Source of the DNA: Mesorhizobium sp. CA14
GTDB taxonomy: Bacteria > Pseudomonadota > Alphaproteobacteria > Rhizobiales > Rhizobiaceae
DNA length: 64,000 nucleotides
NCBI RefSeq assembly: GCF_020165195.1
Contig: NZ_JAIUHR010000023.1
Location: forward strand, 1-64,000
Reading direction: 5' to 3'
This document shows positions 19,811 through 28,428 of this stretch, one piece after another (position 1 is the stretch's first letter; each line of letters begins with the position of its first letter). A program made the translations under genes and the position numbers. The notes under the pieces are model-generated. The model did not search any database and was not told the DNA's origin. It saw only the letters and a program-made list of their open reading frames with translations.

Positions 19811-22038
19811 CTGGCTTGATCCATGAAGCGCGGGAACCAGCCCTCATGGGCAGCGGTCAATTCACTGACCGGGATCGGTCGTGCGTCACCCAGCTTCAAT
19901 TCACGTCCGCCGGTAGTGCCGATCCAGGGCGCGAAGATGCCGAGCTTGCCCTGCTCCTCGCGGATCCTGTCCCATTCGCCGCTTTGCGGATCGATCGACA
20001 GCGTCAGCAGATAGCGGCCCTGGTCCTCGCCGAACCAGACCGGAATCGGATTGGTGCCGGTGAGGCCGGGAATGGTGGCGCCGATGCCGGAGGCCATCGC
20101 CATTTCGGCCAGCGCTATCGCCAGGCCGCCGTCCGAGACGTCGTGCGCGGCGGTCACGATGCCGGAAGCAATCAGCGAGCGCACATGGTCGCCGACGCGC
20201 TTCTCATGCGCGAGATCGACCGGCGGCGGCGGCCCATCGGCGCGGCCATGGATGTCACGCATATAGACGGACTGGCCGAGATGGCTGCCCCAACTCGACG
20301 GCGCGCCGACCAGCACGATCATCTGGCCCTCGGCGGCAAAGCCGATGCGCGCCATCTTCGACCAGTCGGCGATGAGGCCAACGCCGCCGATTGTCGGGGT
20401 CGGCAGGATGCCGCGGCCGTTCGTCTCGTTGTAGAGCGAGACATTACCGGAGACGATCGGGAAGCCGAGCGCGCGGCAGGCATCGCCGATGCCTTTGATG
20501 GCGCCGACGAGCTGGCCCATGATCTCGGGCCGTTCGGGATTGCCGAAATTGAGGTTGTCGGTGGCGGCGAGCGGCAGGGCGCCGGTGGCGGTGAGATTGC
20601 GCCAGCATTCGGCGACGGCCTGCTTGCCGCCTTCGTAAGGATCGGCCTCGCAGTAGCGCGGCGTGACGTCGGAGGAGAAGGCGAGCGCCTTGGTCGGATG
20701 GCCTTCGACGCGCACCACGCCGGCATCGCCGCCGGGAAGCTGCAGCGAATTGCCCTGGATCAGCGTGTCGTACTGCTCCCACACCCAGCGGCGCGAGGAG
20801 AGATCCGGTCCGCCAAGCATTTTCAGCAGCGCGTCGGCGACATCGGCCTTCGGCGCATCGTTTGCGGCAAGCGGCGCCGGCTTCTTCGCCTCGACCCAAG
20901 GGCGGTCATATTCCGGCGCCTGGTCGCCCAATTCCTTGATCGGCAAATTGGCGACCTCATCACCCTGATGGATGACGCGGAAGCGCAGATCATCGGTGGT
21001 CTTGCCGACGACGGCGAAGTCGAGCCCCCATTTGCGGAAGATCGCCTCGGCTTCCTCTTCCTTTTCGGGACGCAGCACCATCAGCATGCGCTCCTGGCTT
21101 TCCGACAGCATCATCTCATAGGCGCTCATGCGCTCTTCGCGCACCGGCACCTTGTCGAGGTCGAGCTCGATGCCGAGGTCGCCCTTGGCGCCCATCTCGA
21201 CGGCCGAGCAGGTGAGGCCGGCCGCACCCATGTCCTGGATGGCGATAACGGCGCCCGAGGCCATCAGCTCGAGACAGGCTTCCAGCAGGCATTTTTCGGT
21301 GAAGGGATCGCCGACCTGCACGGTCGGACGCTTCTCCTCGATCTTGTCGTCGAATTCGGCCGAGGCCATGGTGGCGCCGCCGACGCCGTCGCGCCCGGTC
21401 TTGGCGCCGAGATAGACCACCGGCAGGCCGACGCCCTTGGCCTGCGACAGGAAGATGGCGTTGGTCTTGGCAAGACCCGCCGCGAAGGCGTTGACCAGAA
21501 TGTTGCCATTATAGCGGGCATCGAAATTGACCTCGCCGCCGACGGTCGGCACGCCGAAGGAATTGCCGTAGCCGCCGACGCCGGAAACCACGCCCGCGAC
21601 AAGGTGCCGGGTCTTGGGATGATCCGGCGCGCCGAAGCGCAGCGCGTTCATCGCCGCAATCGGCCGCGCGCCCATGGTGAAGACGTCGCGCAGGATGCCG
21701 CCGACGCCGGTCGCCGCGCCCTGATAAGGTTCGATGTAGGAGGGATGGTTGTGGCTCTCCATCTTGAAGACGACGCAGTCGCCGTCGCCGATGTCGACCA
21801 CGCCGGCATTCTCGCCCGGACCCTGGATGACCTGCGGACCGCTGGTCGGCAGCGTGCGCAGCCATTTCTTGGAGGACTTGTAGGAGCAGTGCTCGTTCCA
21901 CATCGCCGAGAAGATGCCGAGCTCGGTGAAGCTTGGCTCGCGGCCGACCAGATCGAGGATGCGCTGGTATTCGTCGGGCTTCAGCCCATGCGCGGCGACG
22001 AGCTCGGGAGTGATCGGCACGGAATTCGAAATGGTCAT
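19807..22038 (-). CDS. purL: Phosphoribosylformylglycinamidine synthase, PurL subunit
   Basis: ATP-dependent amidotransfer step 4 of purine synthesis, making FGAM from FGAR with glutamine. The 743-residue length marks the 'small PurL' that works with PurS and PurQ, both present at 25.0-26.0 kb. Typical stretches are IFSAMWNEHCSYKSSKKWL, PGENAGVVDIGDG and the SHNHPS loop. The ATG at 22038 (MTISNSVPITPELVAAHG) fits the family. The membrane protein gene downstream overlaps its stop. Confidence 0.98.
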   Translation of the reverse strand: MTISNSVPITPELVAAHGLKPDEYQRILDLVGREPSFTELGIFSAMWNEHCSYKSSKKWLRTLPTSGPQVIQGPGENAGVVDIGDGDCVVFKMESHNHPSYIEPYQGAATGVGGILRDVFTMGARPIAAMNALRFGAPDHPKTRHLVAGVVSGVGGYGNSFGVPTVGGEVNFDARYNGNILVNAFAAGLAKTNAIFLSQAKGVGLPVVYLGAKTGRDGVGGATMASAEFDDKIEEKRPTVQVGDPFTEKCLLEACLELMASGAVIAIQDMGAAGLTCSAVEMGAKGDLGIELDLDKVPVREERMSAYEMMLSESQERMLMVLRPEKEEEAEAIFRKWGLDFAVVGKTTDDLRFRVIHQGDEVANLPIKELGDQAPEYDRPWVEAKKPAPLAANDAPKADVADALLKMLGGPDLSSRRWVWEQYDTLIQGNSLQLPGGDAGVVRVEGHPTKALAFSSDVTPRYCEADPYEGGKQAVAECWRNLTATGALPLAATDNLNFGNPERPEIMGQLVGAIKGIGDACRALGFPIVSGNVSLYNETNGRGILPTPTIGGVGLIADWSKMARIGFAAEGQMIVLVGAPSSWGSHLGQSVYMRDIHGRADGPPPPVDLAHEKRVGDHVRSLIASGIVTAAHDVSDGGLAIALAEMAMASGIGATIPGLTGTNPIPVWFGEDQGRYLLTLSIDPQSGEWDRIREEQGKLGIFAPWIGTTGGRELKLGDARPIPVSELTAAHEGWFPRFMDQAS

Positions 22039-22188
22039 GAGCGGCGATTTTTGTCCGTGGGAAAGGGGAGTTCTTTTGAGTCTCCTCTTATCGCAAGCTT
22101 TCGCGCGATACACCCCACCGGATGACGAAAAAAGCCGGAAAACTGCCCCTGCCGGCGGAGATCAGGGCCTAAGGGCCCGTCAGCTTGA

Positions 22189-23598
22189 TCAGGAAAAACT
22201 GTCGTAGCCAGCGCGGCCTTCGTCGAGCAGGCGGCGGATGACGGCCACGCCGCCGGCGACATCCTTGCTTTGCCGCGGCTGCGACACGCCAAAGCGCACG
22301 CCGTGAAAGACCTGCTCGGAGCGGCCGGCCTTGAACTCGTCCTCGTCGTCGATGAGCACGCCTTGCGCCAGGCAGGCGTTCTTGAAAGTGCCGGGCAGCC
22401 ACGGGTCCGGCAAGGTCAGCCAGACGAAAGGCACGTTGTCCCGCGCCTTGAAATCAAAACCCGCCAGCACGTCGCGCGCGATGGCGAGGCGCGCCTGGAT
22501 CTCGCCAATGCAGCGCTTGCGGATCTCGCCCGCCTGCCCCGACATCACCAGCCGGGTACCGACCTCGGCCAGCAGGAAGGGCAAGCCGCCGGTCATCATC
22601 TTGTGGGCGACACGGATGCGGTGGCGGTAGGCCGGGGGGCAGGAAAGCCAGCCGCCGCGGACGCCTGCCGCGACCGACTTCGACAGGCCGCCGGCAACGA
22701 TCGTGCGCTCGGGCGCATATTCGGCCAGCAGCGGCGTCGGGTCGTCGGTGAGCTCGCCGTAAAGATCGTCCTCGATCAGCGCGACATTGTACTCGCGCGC
22801 AATCTTTGCGATCGCCTGCCGCCGCTCCGCCGACAACGTCACCAGCGTCGGGTTCTTCGCGGTCGGCATCAGGAACATCAGCTTTGGATGTTTCTGCGCG
22901 CAGACGCGCTCGAAATCATCCGGGTCGATACCATCCTCATCAGTCAAAACCAGCGCCGTGCGGCGGCCGATCAGCCCGGCGCTGCGCGCGATCTGCGAAT
23001 AGGTGAGATGCTCGAATACCACGTAGTCGCCGGGCATGGTCAACGCCGCGATCGCCGCCATGACCGCGGCATGGGTGCCCAGCGTCGGCACGATCGAATC
23101 GAGCGAGGGGCGGAAGGCATTGCGTGCCAGCCAGCGGCTTCCGGCTTCGTACCAGCGTTCGGGGAAATCCCGCGTATAGCTTGAAATGTCGTGCGGATGC
23201 TCCTGCGCCGTGCGTGCCAGCATGTCGGCAATCACGGCGCCCTGGCCGACATCGGGCGCGGCGGTGCTGTCGAAGCGCAACTTGCCGCTCGGCGCATCGA
23301 CGGGGCGCGTGCCCTGGATGGCAAGTTCCAAATCCGGCTTCGGGTCTGCTGCGCGCTGACCGAGCACATAGGTGCCGCGGCCGACTTCGCCGCTCACCAG
23401 ACCGCGCTCGCGCAGCAGCTGATAGGCCCTGCCGATGGTGCCGACGGTCGTGCCGATGTCATAGGCGAGGTCGCGCTGCGGCGGCAGTTTTGCACCGGCG
23501 TCGATGACGCCCTTGTCGATATCTGACTCAATGCTGTCAGCAAGGCGCTGGTATAGCGGACCGGAGCCGGAGGAAAGATCGGGGAGCCAATTTGTCAT
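22189..23598 (-). CDS. MocR-type regulator (GntR HTH plus aminotransferase domain)
   Basis: A 469-residue chimera. An N-terminal GntR winged helix (about 14-80; LPPQRDLAYDIGTTVGTIGRAYQ) is joined to a fold-I aminotransferase-like domain with the PLP lysine K307 in GLSKSVAAG. MocR proteins usually control amino acid, vitamin B6 or amine metabolism and often act on a divergent gene, here the DUF1127 gene. A TTGTCA-TGG-TGACAA palindrome covers its own start codon, which suggests autoregulation. Confidence 0.92.
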   Translation of the reverse strand: MTNWLPDLSSGSGPLYQRLADSIESDIDKGVIDAGAKLPPQRDLAYDIGTTVGTIGRAYQLLRERGLVSGEVGRGTYVLGQRAADPKPDLELAIQGTRPVDAPSGKLRFDSTAAPDVGQGAVIADMLARTAQEHPHDISSYTRDFPERWYEAGSRWLARNAFRPSLDSIVPTLGTHAAVMAAIAALTMPGDYVVFEHLTYSQIARSAGLIGRRTALVLTDEDGIDPDDFERVCAQKHPKLMFLMPTAKNPTLVTLSAERRQAIAKIAREYNVALIEDDLYGELTDDPTPLLAEYAPERTIVAGGLSKSVAAGVRGGWLSCPPAYRHRIRVAHKMMTGGLPFLLAEVGTRLVMSGQAGEIRKRCIGEIQARLAIARDVLAGFDFKARDNVPFVWLTLPDPWLPGTFKNACLAQGVLIDDEDEFKAGRSEQVFHGVRFGVSQPRQSKDVAGGVAVIRRLLDEGRAGYDSFS

Positions 23599-23606
23599 GG
23601 TGACAA
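23592..23606. promoter_or_regulatory. Palindrome over the MocR start, possible operator
   Basis: TTGTCA (23592-23597), TGG, TGACAA (23601-23606): a perfect inverted repeat that includes the MocR ATG. It lies in the 91-nt divergent region shared with the DUF1127 gene. A second, weaker inverted pair GATTG...CAATC lies near 23653-23670. Confidence 0.4.
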
Positions 23607-23689
23607 TTTTCTATATTGCACCGCACGATGAGTCAATTCATATCGGTTGCGCGATTGCCAAGGTACAATCGAAACAAGGCAGAACGACA

Positions 23690-23938
23690 ATGGATACAAT
23701 CGAGACAACTCGCTACGCTCGCCCGGCTTTTGGCGCCCAGGTCGAGCCTCAGACCCATCGCGGCTTCGTCGGCCGCATGGCGGTTGTGCTCCGTTCCATC
23801 GCCAGGCGGATCGACCGCGTGCTCCAGCGCCGGCGCGGCCGTCTCGCGCTCATGGAGATGACGGACGATCAGTTGAAGGATATCGGCATCTCGCGCTGCG
23901 ACGCCCATCGCGAAGGCATCAAGGCGTTCTGGGAGTGA
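23690..23938 (+). CDS. DUF1127 small protein
   Basis: An 82-residue protein whose C-terminal half is a DUF1127 domain (RRGRLALMEMTDDQLKDIGISRCDAHREG). Such small Arg-rich proteins are abundant in Rhizobiales; some bind RNA and affect phosphate or RNA metabolism, by family knowledge. It is divergent from the MocR regulator. Its last 70 nt overlap, convergently, the end of the Pr6Pr membrane protein gene. Confidence 0.9.
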   Translation: MDTIETTRYARPAFGAQVEPQTHRGFVGRMAVVLRSIARRIDRVLQRRRGRLALMEMTDDQLKDIGISRCDAHREGIKAFWE

Positions 23939-24606
23939 TGCCTATCGGTGGGGCTCGATTGGACGTGGGTTGCGGGCTTTCCTCGCAATCGGCCGATGCC
24001 GTGATCGACAAGCACGGCAAGCACGCTCAATCCGATGAACAGGGCTGTGACGCCCAGGGCCGAAACGGCGACGCTGGCCGCGCCGTTCTTGGCGACATCA
24101 AGGAACGAATACGGCACTTCGCCGGCGAAGGGCGCGCGTATCAGCGCGTAGGCGAGATACGCCAGCGGATAGGCCATCCACCGGGAGATATCGCGCCAGC
24201 GCGTGCTGCCGTCGGCGCCTGCGGCGAGCCACCACGCGACGAAGATGAACGGCGTGACGTAGTGGAGCAGGATGTCGCAAAGCAGGAACAGGCCCTGCGG
24301 TTGCCAAAGCCCTGCCAGCACCGTCGCATAGACGATGAAGACCAGCGTCGTGGCGACCGCGACGCCGGTGCGCATTCGCTGTCCGGCAAAGGCCGGAAAC
24401 CAGGCATAGCCGGTGGGTGACAGCAGCGAAGCATGCACCATCACCGCCGCGATGTTGGTGAGGATGGTGAAGAAGCTGAAATAGAAGACGACCGAGCCGA
24501 GCAGGCTGCGTCCCGCCGCCATCGATGCCGGTATGGTGATGGCGAATTGCAGGACAAGCGCAATCAGCCCGATAGCCAGTCCCGCGGTCTGCAGGAACCG
24601 GGCCAT
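23869..24606 (-). CDS. Pr6Pr family membrane protein
   Basis: A 245-residue membrane protein with about six hydrophobic segments and the motifs VFYFSFFTILTNIAAV and HYVTPFIFVAWWL, matching the Pr6Pr (FAR-17a/AIG1-like) group of unknown function. The ATG at 24606 is preferred. It starts 7 nt after the lipoprotein stop, so they form one unit. The polar C-terminal tail (about 35 residues) is encoded opposite the 3' end of the DUF1127 gene. Confidence 0.8.
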   Translation of the reverse strand: MARFLQTAGLAIGLIALVLQFAITIPASMAAGRSLLGSVVFYFSFFTILTNIAAVMVHASLLSPTGYAWFPAFAGQRMRTGVAVATTLVFIVYATVLAGLWQPQGLFLLCDILLHYVTPFIFVAWWLAAGADGSTRWRDISRWMAYPLAYLAYALIRAPFAGEVPYSFLDVAKNGAASVAVSALGVTALFIGLSVLAVLVDHGIGRLRGKPATHVQSSPTDRHHSQNALMPSRWASQREMPISFN

Positions 24607-24613
24607 GACAATT

Positions 24614-25024
24614 TCAGGCGGCAGCCGCGCAGGACGGATTGCCGGCCTGCCAGCGGGCGATATCGGACCTGATGCGCACGCCGAGCGCCTCATTCATCAA
24701 CGGGCCAAAGGCGTCGACGCGGCTGGAATTGCCCTGCGCCTGCACGACCAGCAGCGGCTTGCCGCCATAATGCTTGGCGGGCACCAGCAGGAAGCGCGGC
24801 GTGCCGCTGTAGGAATTGAGCTCGTTGGCCATCTGGTAGGCCTTGAACGCCGGATCCTTGCTGGCGATCCAGCACTTGTGCGCTGAGATGGCAACCTGTT
24901 CCATCGCAAGCAGCGAGGCGCTCTTACCCGAGAGAACCGGCGTAGTCTTGGGGCCGGACTGGCAGGAAGCCAAGGCGAGCCCGGCGGCGGCCAGGAGGGC
25001 AAGGCGAGCGATCGTCAGTCTCAT
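24614..25024 (-). CDS. Small lipoprotein, unknown
   Basis: A 136-residue protein with a lipoprotein signal: MRLTIARLALLAAAGLALAS then Cys 21 (lipobox LASC). The mature part has a Cys pair (C51 in HKCWIA and C132 near the end) that could form a disulfide. No known domain recognised. It follows purQ by 39 nt and precedes the Pr6Pr gene by 7 nt, so it may be read from the purine transcript. Confidence 0.75.
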   Translation of the reverse strand: MRLTIARLALLAAAGLALASCQSGPKTTPVLSGKSASLLAMEQVAISAHKCWIASKDPAFKAYQMANELNSYSGTPRFLLVPAKHYGGKPLLVVQAQGNSSRVDAFGPLMNEALGVRIRSDIARWQAGNPSCAAAA

Positions 25025-25063
25025 GGTCAGTCCGCCCCCGCGTTCCGATAGGATGTTAAAGGA

Positions 25064-25732
25064 TCAAGCCGCGACGCCGAGCGCGCTCTCGAACAGCGCC
25101 CGGCCATCATTGCCGCCATGCGCCGCTTCGATCAGGTTTTCGGGATGCGGCATCAGGCCGAGCACATTGCCCTTGTCGTTGACGATGCCGGCAATGTCGT
25201 TGATCGAGCCGTTGGGATTGGTGCCCTCTGCATAGCGGAACACCACCTGGCCTTCGCCTTGTATCCGGGCAAGCGTCTCGGCGTCGGCGAAATAATTGCC
25301 GTCATGGTGCGCCACGGGCGAGCGGATGATCTGTCCCGGCTGGTAGCGGCGGGTGAACATGGTGTTGGCGTTGGCGATCTCGAGCTTCACCTGCCGGCAG
25401 ACGAATTTCAGCGATGCATTGCGCATCAGGGCGCCAGGCAGCAGTCCCGCCTCGACCAGGATCTGAAAACCGTTGCAGACGCCGATGACGGTCACGCCCT
25501 TGGCCGCCTTTTCGGCTACCGCCCGCATCACCGGCATGCGCGCCGCGATCGCGCCGCAGCGCAGATAGTCGCCGAAGGAGAAGCCGCCCGGGATGGCGAT
25601 CAGATCGACATCGGGGATTTCGGTGTCGGTCTGCCAGACGGTCGCCGGCGCCTGGCCGGAAATCTTGGTCAGCGCCGCGATCATGTCGCGGTCGCGGTTG
25701 AGGCCAGGCAGGAGGACGACGGCTGATTTCAT
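25064..25732 (-). CDS. purQ: Phosphoribosylformylglycinamidine synthase, PurQ glutaminase
   Basis: Class I glutamine amidotransferase subunit that feeds ammonia to PurL. The 222-residue protein has the nucleophile Cys in GVCNGFQ and the catalytic His and Glu in MPHPENLIE near the C-terminus. It starts 1 nt after the purS stop. Part of purC-purS-purQ. Confidence 0.98.
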   Translation of the reverse strand: MKSAVVLLPGLNRDRDMIAALTKISGQAPATVWQTDTEIPDVDLIAIPGGFSFGDYLRCGAIAARMPVMRAVAEKAAKGVTVIGVCNGFQILVEAGLLPGALMRNASLKFVCRQVKLEIANANTMFTRRYQPGQIIRSPVAHHDGNYFADAETLARIQGEGQVVFRYAEGTNPNGSINDIAGIVNDKGNVLGLMPHPENLIEAAHGGNDGRALFESALGVAA

Positions 25733-25733
25733 G

Positions 25734-25973
25734 TCAGGCGATCTCCACCGCGTAGTTCTCGATCACCGTGTTCGCCAGCAACTTGTCGCACATGGCCTTT
25801 AGGTCGGCCTCGGCCCTGGCCTTGTCGGTTCCGGCGAGTTCGATGTCGAACACCTTGCCCTGCCGCACCTGGCCGACGCCATCGAAGCCCAGCCCGGAGA
25901 GCGCGTGCTCGATCGCCTTGCCCTGCGGGTCGAGGACGCCGTTCTTGAGGGTCACGGTGATACGGGCTTTCAT
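25734..25973 (-). CDS. purS: Phosphoribosylformylglycinamidine synthase, PurS subunit
   Basis: A 79-residue PurS, the small structural subunit that joins PurL and PurQ (KARITVTLKNGVLDPQGKAIE start). Its presence agrees with the small-type PurL at 19.8-22.0 kb. It lies 64 nt after purC with a terminator-like hairpin in the gap, and 1 nt before purQ. Confidence 0.97.
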   Translation of the reverse strand: MKARITVTLKNGVLDPQGKAIEHALSGLGFDGVGQVRQGKVFDIELAGTDKARAEADLKAMCDKLLANTVIENYAVEIA

Positions 25974-26003
25974 CGATACTCCTGGGCAGACAGTCGTTTT
26001 AGG

Positions 26004-26029
26004 AAAAGGCCTACCTTCTTAGGCAGGCC
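26004..26029 (-). terminator. Terminator-like hairpin between purC and purS
   Basis: Read on the minus strand: GGCCTGCCT, loop AAGA, AGGTAGGCC (one G-T pair), then TTTT. It starts 9 nt after the purC stop and lies 31 nt before purS. It could end purC messages or act as an attenuator for purSQ. Confidence 0.6.
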
Positions 26030-26037
26030 CTCGGTAA

Positions 26038-26832
26038 TTAGTGCTTCAGACCCTTGGGGGCCTCGGAAGAGGCGACGAGCACCGGACCCGTGGGGCGTGG
26101 CGGCTCGTTCTCGTTGATAATGCCGAGACGGCGCGCAACTTCCTGATAGGCTTCGACAAGGCCGCCCATATCACGGCGGAAGCGGTCCTTGTCGAGCTTG
26201 TCCTGAGTGGCGACGTCCCACAGCCGGCAGGAATCGGGCGAGATCTCGTCGGCGACGACGATGCGCATCATGTCGCCCTCGAACAGGCGGCCGCATTCGA
26301 TCTTGAAGTCGACGAGTTGGATGCCGACGCCGAGGAACAGTCCGGACAGGAAGTCATTGACGCGGATGGCCAGGGCCATGATGTCGTCGATTTCTTGCGG
26401 GCTGGCCCAGCCGAAGGCGGTGATGTGCTCTTCCGACACCATCGGATCGTCGAGCGCGTCGGCCTTGTAGTAGAATTCTATGATCGAGCGCGGCAGCACC
26501 GTGCCTTCCTCGATGCCGAGGCGCTTGGACAGCGAGCCGGCGGCGACATTGCGCACCACGACCTCGAGCGGGATGATCTCGACTTCCTTGATCAACTGCT
26601 CGCGCATGTTGAGCCTGCGGATAAAGTGGGTCGGGATGCCCATGCGATTCAAGTGGTTGAAGATGTGCTCGGAAATGCGGTTGTTGAGCACGCCCTTGCC
26701 ATCGACCACTTCGTGCTTCTTCTTGTTGAAGGCGGTGGCATCGTCCTTGAAAAACTGGATCAGCGTGCCCGGCTCAGGTCCCTCATAGAGGATCTTGGCC
26801 TTGCCTTCATAAATGCGGCGGCGATTTTTCAT
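26038..26832 (-). CDS. purC: SAICAR synthetase (phosphoribosylaminoimidazole-succinocarboxamide synthase)
   Basis: Joins CAIR and aspartate, using ATP, in purine synthesis. The 264-residue protein starts MKNRRRIYEGKAKILYEGPE and has the signature VDFKIECGR and ISPDSCRLWD. First gene of purC-purS-purQ. The leader on the minus strand contains a GGGCAGG/CCTGCCC stem (26855-26861, 26878-26884). Confidence 0.97.
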   Translation of the reverse strand: MKNRRRIYEGKAKILYEGPEPGTLIQFFKDDATAFNKKKHEVVDGKGVLNNRISEHIFNHLNRMGIPTHFIRRLNMREQLIKEVEIIPLEVVVRNVAAGSLSKRLGIEEGTVLPRSIIEFYYKADALDDPMVSEEHITAFGWASPQEIDDIMALAIRVNDFLSGLFLGVGIQLVDFKIECGRLFEGDMMRIVVADEISPDSCRLWDVATQDKLDKDRFRRDMGGLVEAYQEVARRLGIINENEPPRPTGPVLVASSEAPKGLKH

Positions 26833-27106
26833 TTGATTTTTTCTCTGGATCTGCGGGCAGGCGGCAAGTGACCGGTTCCTGCCCGTCTGCCTAAATTAGT
26901 ATGGCGAAGGCGGCGTTCAATGCCGGTGTTATCGCAATCGCCTTGTTTGCTCAATCCGCAAATCCCGCGAATCAACCGCTTTCGGGACCGAAATGCCGCA
27001 GCGCAGCATGCGACGAAGCATATTGACCGGCCCGCGGCCTTTTGGTTTGTGCTTGCCCATCACACATATTCACCGCCAAGCGAATCGGATTGATCGGAGG
27101 GACGTA

Positions 27107-27427
27107 ATGAGCAGCATGAAAGACCGCGAAGAGGGTTTTGAGCGCAAATTCGCCTTCGACGAGGAACTTCGCTTCAAGGCTTCCGCGCGGCGCAACAAGG
27201 CGCTTGGGCTCTGGGCCGCCGAGAAACTCGGCAAATCCGGCGCCGATGCCGAAGCCTATGCCAAGGAAGTGGTGGTGTCCGATATCGAGGAAGCAGGCGA
27301 CCACGACGTTTTCCGCAAGATCCGCAAGGATTTCGACGCCGCCGGCGTCAACCAGTCCGACCACCAGATTCGCCGCACCATGGATGAGCTGATGGCGCAA
27401 GCTATCGAGCAGATCAAGAACAGCTGA
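27107..27427 (+). CDS. ATP synthase F1 inhibitor, zeta subunit (DUF1476)
   Basis: A 106-residue DUF1476 protein (MKDREEGFERKFAFDEELRF). In Paracoccus the homologue, the zeta subunit, plugs its N-terminus into F1 and blocks ATP hydrolysis. The basic, helical N-terminus is present here. GGAGG lies 7 nt before the ATG at 27107. It is divergent from purC, a pairing common in Rhizobiales. No gene lies in the 274 nt between them, only the purC leader and promoter region. Confidence 0.9.
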   Translation: MSSMKDREEGFERKFAFDEELRFKASARRNKALGLWAAEKLGKSGADAEAYAKEVVVSDIEEAGDHDVFRKIRKDFDAAGVNQSDHQIRRTMDELMAQAIEQIKNS

Positions 27428-27438
27428 GCCTGTGTGGG

Positions 27439-27546
27439 GATGATGTCGCCCGAAAATAGCTTCACGCTTTTCGGCATCATGCGCTATCTCTTTGTTTTTA
27501 CGCAATTCCGGACGGAAAACCGTTACACACTTTTCCTGGAATTGCG
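27439..27546. repeat. Double-palindrome intergenic repeat (RIME-like)
   Basis: First palindrome GATGATGTCG..CGAAAA/TTTTCGGCATCAT (27439-27483), second GCAATTCC/GGAATTGC (about 27502-27546). The two halves match separate elements at 11241 and 2183, which shows the mosaic nature of the family. Confidence 0.75.
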
Positions 27547-27562
27547 CTGACTGGACCAATCG

Positions 27563-27593
27563 ACCGCCCGGCCAAGCCGGGCGGTTTTTCTTT
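27563..27593 (+). terminator. Rho-independent terminator
   Basis: ACCGCCCGGC (27563-27572), CAA, GCCGGGCGGT (27576-27585), then TTTTCTTT. A perfect 10-bp stem that ends the zeta subunit transcript after the repeat. Confidence 0.9.
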
Positions 27594-27646
27594 GCCTTCA
27601 CATCGTTTCCGGCCAAAACTGCGGATTGTTAGCAAGGAAAGTTCCG

Positions 27647-28420
27647 ATGTCGCTCAAATCCCGCCTGGCCGCCGACGAAACGCTTTTCACCGCATGGTCG
27701 GGCGTGCCGGACGCGCTGACGGTCGAGATCATCGCCAAGCAGGGTTTCGATGCGGTCACCCTGGACATGCAGCATGGCGGACACCACGAAGACAGCGTGC
27801 TGCGCGGCCTGGTGCCGGTGCTGGCGGCCAACAAGCCGGCGCTGGTGCGCATTCCGGTCGGGCGCTTCGACATGGCGAGCCGCGCGCTCGATTTCGGCGC
27901 CGAGGCGGTGATCGCGCCGATGGTGAACTCCGTTGCCGATGCAAGGCAGTTCGCCGCCGCGATGAAATATCCGCCGTTGGGCGAGCGCTCCTGGGGCCCG
28001 ACCTACGCCTTCCCGCGTCACGGCAAGGGCGACCATGCCGAGTGGCTGCGCGATACGAACCAGCGCACCATGGCTTTCGCCATGGTCGAGACGCGGGCGG
28101 CCCTTGAGGCGCTGGATGGTATTTTGGATACGCCCGGCATAGACGGCATCTTCGTCGGCCCGTCGGATTTCTCGATCGCCTGGTCGAACGGCGCCACTGT
28201 CAGCTCGACGCTGGAAAGCATGATGGAGACAGTCGCGTCGATCGCCGAGCGGACGCGCAAGGCCGGCAAGCATGCCGCGATCTATGTCATCGAACCGGCG
28301 ATTGCCGGGCGCGTCGTGTCGATGGGCTTCCGGCTGCTCGCCATGGGCTCGGACCACGCGCTGATCTCGCTCGGCGCAACGACGCTGCTCAAGAGCATGC
28401 GGGATTCGATCGGTTCTTGA
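27647..28420 (+). CDS. HpcH/HpaI-type class II aldolase
   Basis: A 257-residue metal-dependent aldolase of the HpaI/GarL family, which cleaves 4-hydroxy-2-oxoacids to pyruvate and an aldehyde. H43 in LDMQHGG is the expected catalytic His; the metal Glu is in MVETRAAL and the Asp in GPSDFS. The substrate cannot be told. The ATG at 27647 follows AAGGAAAG. It converges with the RBBP9-like hydrolase, 8 nt between stops. Confidence 0.9.
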   Translation: MSLKSRLAADETLFTAWSGVPDALTVEIIAKQGFDAVTLDMQHGGHHEDSVLRGLVPVLAANKPALVRIPVGRFDMASRALDFGAEAVIAPMVNSVADARQFAAAMKYPPLGERSWGPTYAFPRHGKGDHAEWLRDTNQRTMAFAMVETRAALEALDGILDTPGIDGIFVGPSDFSIAWSNGATVSSTLESMMETVASIAERTRKAGKHAAIYVIEPAIAGRVVSMGFRLLAMGSDHALISLGATTLLKSMRDSIGS

Positions 28421-28428
28421 AGCCGGCG

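Noticed and set aside
19816..22125. Open frame of 769 codons opposite purL
   Set aside because: Antisense shadow of a well-supported purine gene.
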